A stretch of DNA of 64,000 nt from Streptomyces sp. TP-A0874. Its GTDB lineage: Bacteria; Actinomycetota; Actinomycetes; Streptomycetales; Streptomycetaceae. The position numbers and the translations under genes were made by a program. Below are positions 62,250 through 64,000 of the stretch, piece after piece. The notes under the pieces are model-generated. The model made no database searches, was not told the origin of the DNA, and saw only the letters and a program-made list of their open reading frames with translations. Each line of letters starts with the position of its first letter. Position 1 is the stretch's first letter. The stretch covers positions 124,001-188,000 of the forward strand of contig NZ_BBZK01000010.1 in the NCBI RefSeq assembly GCF_001748085.1, written 5' to 3'.

Positions 62250-64000
62250 TCACTCGGTGGCGATGGCGTTCAGCACGTTCATCCGGCCTGCTCGGTACGC
62301 CGGCACCAGCGCGGCCACCAGGCCGACCACCGCGGAGCCGGCGAAGACCGCGATGATCGTCGGCCAGGGGATGTCCAGCACCTCCAGGCCCTCCAGGGCC
62401 AGCAGCCGCTGGGCCGCCGTGCCCCAGCCCATCCCCAGGCCGAGACCGAGCAGGGCGCCGAAGAGGGCGATGACCACCGACTCCAACCGGATCATGCGGC
62501 GCAGCTGGCGACGGGACAGACCGATGGCCCGCATCAGGCCGATCTCCCGGGTGCGCTCCACCACGGAGAGCGCCAGGGTGTTCACCACGCCCAGGACGGC
62601 CACGATGATCGCCAGGGCGAGCAGACCGTAGACCATGTTGAGAAGCTGGCCGATCTGGTCCTGCAGCAGTTCCTTGTACTCGACCTGGTCCCGCGCCTGG
62701 TACTGCGGGTACTCCGCGAGCTGCGACTTCAGCGCGGCGAAGGCCTGCTCGGACTTGCCGTCCTCGGCCTTGGCGAACATCAGTACGTTCAGCGGCATCC
62801 GGTCGGCCGGCAGGTACTGCCGGACGGTCTCGATGCTCGTGTACATCGAGCCCCGGTCGACGTTCCGGTCGTCCGGAGTGATCGCCTTGACCCGGAGCTG
62901 GGCGGTCTGGCCGCCGGTGAAGGCGACCCCGATCCGGTCCCCGAGGGCGAGGCCGTGCTTCTTCGCGAAGCCCTCGTCGACGGAGATGCCGTCCTTCTGG
63001 TAGGCGTCCGACAGCTTGCCCTCGACCGTCTCCACCCGGACGTCCTCGGCGTACGAAGGGCTGGCGGCGGTCAGGTGCTCCTTCGCGGACCAGCCGTCCG
63101 GGGTGGTCAGCGTGACGTCCACCCACTTGTAGTCGGTGACCCGCTCCAGACCGGGCGTCTCCCGGATCTTCTGCTCCACCTGCGGGTTGATCGGTTGGAA
63201 GGAGTCCGACTGGACGATGAAGTCGGCGCCGACCGTCCGGTCGAGTTCCTCGGTGGCCGAGGCGACCATGGAGGACCCCACGACCGACAGGCTGGCGACC
63301 AGCGCGAGGCCGATCATCAGCGCCGCTCCGGTGGCGCCGGTACGACGCGGGTTGCGCAGCGCGTTCCGCTCCGCCAGGCGGCCGACCGAGCCGAACACCC
63401 GCAGCAGCACGGCGCTGAGCACCCGCACCACGAAGCCGGCGAGCAGCGGGCCGAGGGCCACGAACCCGATGAGGCTGAGCAGGATGCCGAGCGCCAGGTA
63501 CTGCGAGCCCTCAGCGGCCTCGTCGGCCCGGCCGGCGGCCACCAGCCCGGCCGCACCCGCGAGGGTCAGCAGCGCCCCGAGCACGGCCCTGAGCCGGCCG
63601 GTCCTGCTGCGGGCCGGCACCCCGGTGTCCCGGAGCGCGGCCATCGGCGAGATCTTGCCGGCCCGGCGGGCGGGCAGGTAGGCGGCGACCACCGTGACCA
63701 CGATGCCGAGCGCCAGCCCGACGACCGGGGTGGTCGCCTTGATGGTCAGGTCGGCCGTGCTGAGCTTCATGCCGGCCTGCCCCATGAGCTTCATCAGCCC
63801 CACGGCCAGGCCCACGCCCAGGCCGACACCGACGACCGACCCGACGATCCCCAGCAGCAGCGCCTCGATGAGCACCGAGCGGTTCACCTGCCGGCGGCTG
63901 GAGCCGATGGCCCGCATCAGCCCGATCTCCCGGGTCCGCTGGGCCACCAGCATGGAGAAGGTGTTGACGATCAGGAATATGCCGACCAGCAGGGCGATGC
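62250..64000 (-). CDS. FtsX/MacB-type ABC transporter permease (5-prime end missing)
   Basis: The frame runs off the window end; 583 codons are present. Two FtsX domains are seen, each with FtsX-like blocks (MLVAQRTREIGLMRAIGSSRRQV near the start and VVERTREIGLMRAIGLSRRQL in the second half). Several membrane helices flank a large external loop (GLERVTDYKWVDVTLTTPDG). It is an export or lipoprotein-type permease that needs an ATPase subunit, probably encoded just beyond the window. The fusion of two FtsX repeats is common in actinobacteria. Substrate is unknown. Confidence 0.9.
   Translation of the reverse strand, partial: IALLVGIFLIVNTFSMLVAQRTREIGLMRAIGSSRRQVNRSVLIEALLLGIVGSVVGVGLGVGLAVGLMKLMGQAGMKLSTADLTIKATTPVVGLALGIVVTVVAAYLPARRAGKISPMAALRDTGVPARSRTGRLRAVLGALLTLAGAAGLVAAGRADEAAEGSQYLALGILLSLIGFVALGPLLAGFVVRVLSAVLLRVFGSVGRLAERNALRNPRRTGATGAALMIGLALVASLSVVGSSMVASATEELDRTVGADFIVQSDSFQPINPQVEQKIRETPGLERVTDYKWVDVTLTTPDGWSAKEHLTAASPSYAEDVRVETVEGKLSDAYQKDGISVDEGFAKKHGLALGDRIGVAFTGGQTAQLRVKAITPDDRNVDRGSMYTSIETVRQYLPADRMPLNVLMFAKAEDGKSEQAFAALKSQLAEYPQYQARDQVEYKELLQDQIGQLLNMVYGLLALAIIVAVLGVVNTLALSVVERTREIGLMRAIGLSRRQLRRMIRLESVVIALFGALLGLGLGMGWGTAAQRLLALEGLEVLDIPWPTIIAVFAGSAVVGLVAALVPAYRAGRMNVLNAIATE

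Overview
The window is very high-GC actinobacterial chromosome, best explained as Streptomyces or a close relative in Streptomycetaceae. The grounds are GC-saturated third codon positions, many GTG starts, GTGA/ATGA stop-start overlaps, and gene sets typical of that family: tamR/tam, galTEK, a protein O-mannosyltransferase, a tricorn-type protease and SUKH-family immunity proteins. No prophage, insertion sequence or CRISPR array is visible. It reads as chromosomal core with small accessory patches. All functional calls come from motifs and recalled family knowledge; no database was searched.

Region 1-10.5 kb. The end of a sensor kinase overlaps its NarL-type response regulator. Thioredoxin, a flavin disulfide oxidoreductase, a GNAT acetyltransferase and exonuclease III follow. 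Between xthA and a MerR gene lies a decayed patch: a TPR-type regulator without its helix-turn-helix half, then a small gene broken by a +1 frameshift in a G run. The MerR gene diverges from a tightly coupled Baeyer-Villiger monooxygenase / alpha-beta hydrolase / SDR operon that resembles the mycobacterial mymA locus.

Region 10.5-24 kb. Two strong hairpins precede a tricorn-like S41 protease on the minus strand. Divergent from it is an ECF-type metal importer (CbiM, CbiN-like, CbiQ, CbiO) with a Nur-box-like site upstream, so nickel is a plausible substrate. Next come a beta-lactamase-fold hydrolase, an SDR, a YbaK deacylase, a MecA_N-type penicillin-binding protein and a protein mannosyltransferase.

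Region 24-38 kb. Housekeeping genes (rsmI, a zinc-ribbon protein, tatD, rsmA-ispE, an ABC-F ATPase) lead to a proline-rich membrane-anchored beta-propeller protein. The galTEK operon is preceded by four exact 10-bp-phased repeats and flanked by two NarL-type regulators, one of which has lost its phosphoacceptor Asp.

Region 38-50 kb. tamR and tam diverge around a perfect TCTTGA-CA-TCAAGA palindrome. A desaturase-TetR pair sits next to ppc. A minus-strand series follows: glmU, prs, rplY and pth, with tRNA-Gln(UUG) just upstream of glmU.

Region 50-64 kb. An apparently orphan sensor kinase is followed by the most unusual locus. Two divergent, translationally coupled pairs encode two deaminase domains, a WHH-type nuclease domain, three SUKH domains and one Imm35 domain, several fused in single polypeptides with no visible secretion signal. 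Next come a coiled-coil protein, mfd, a 129-bp long inverted repeat and an FtsX-type ABC permease cut by the window end.
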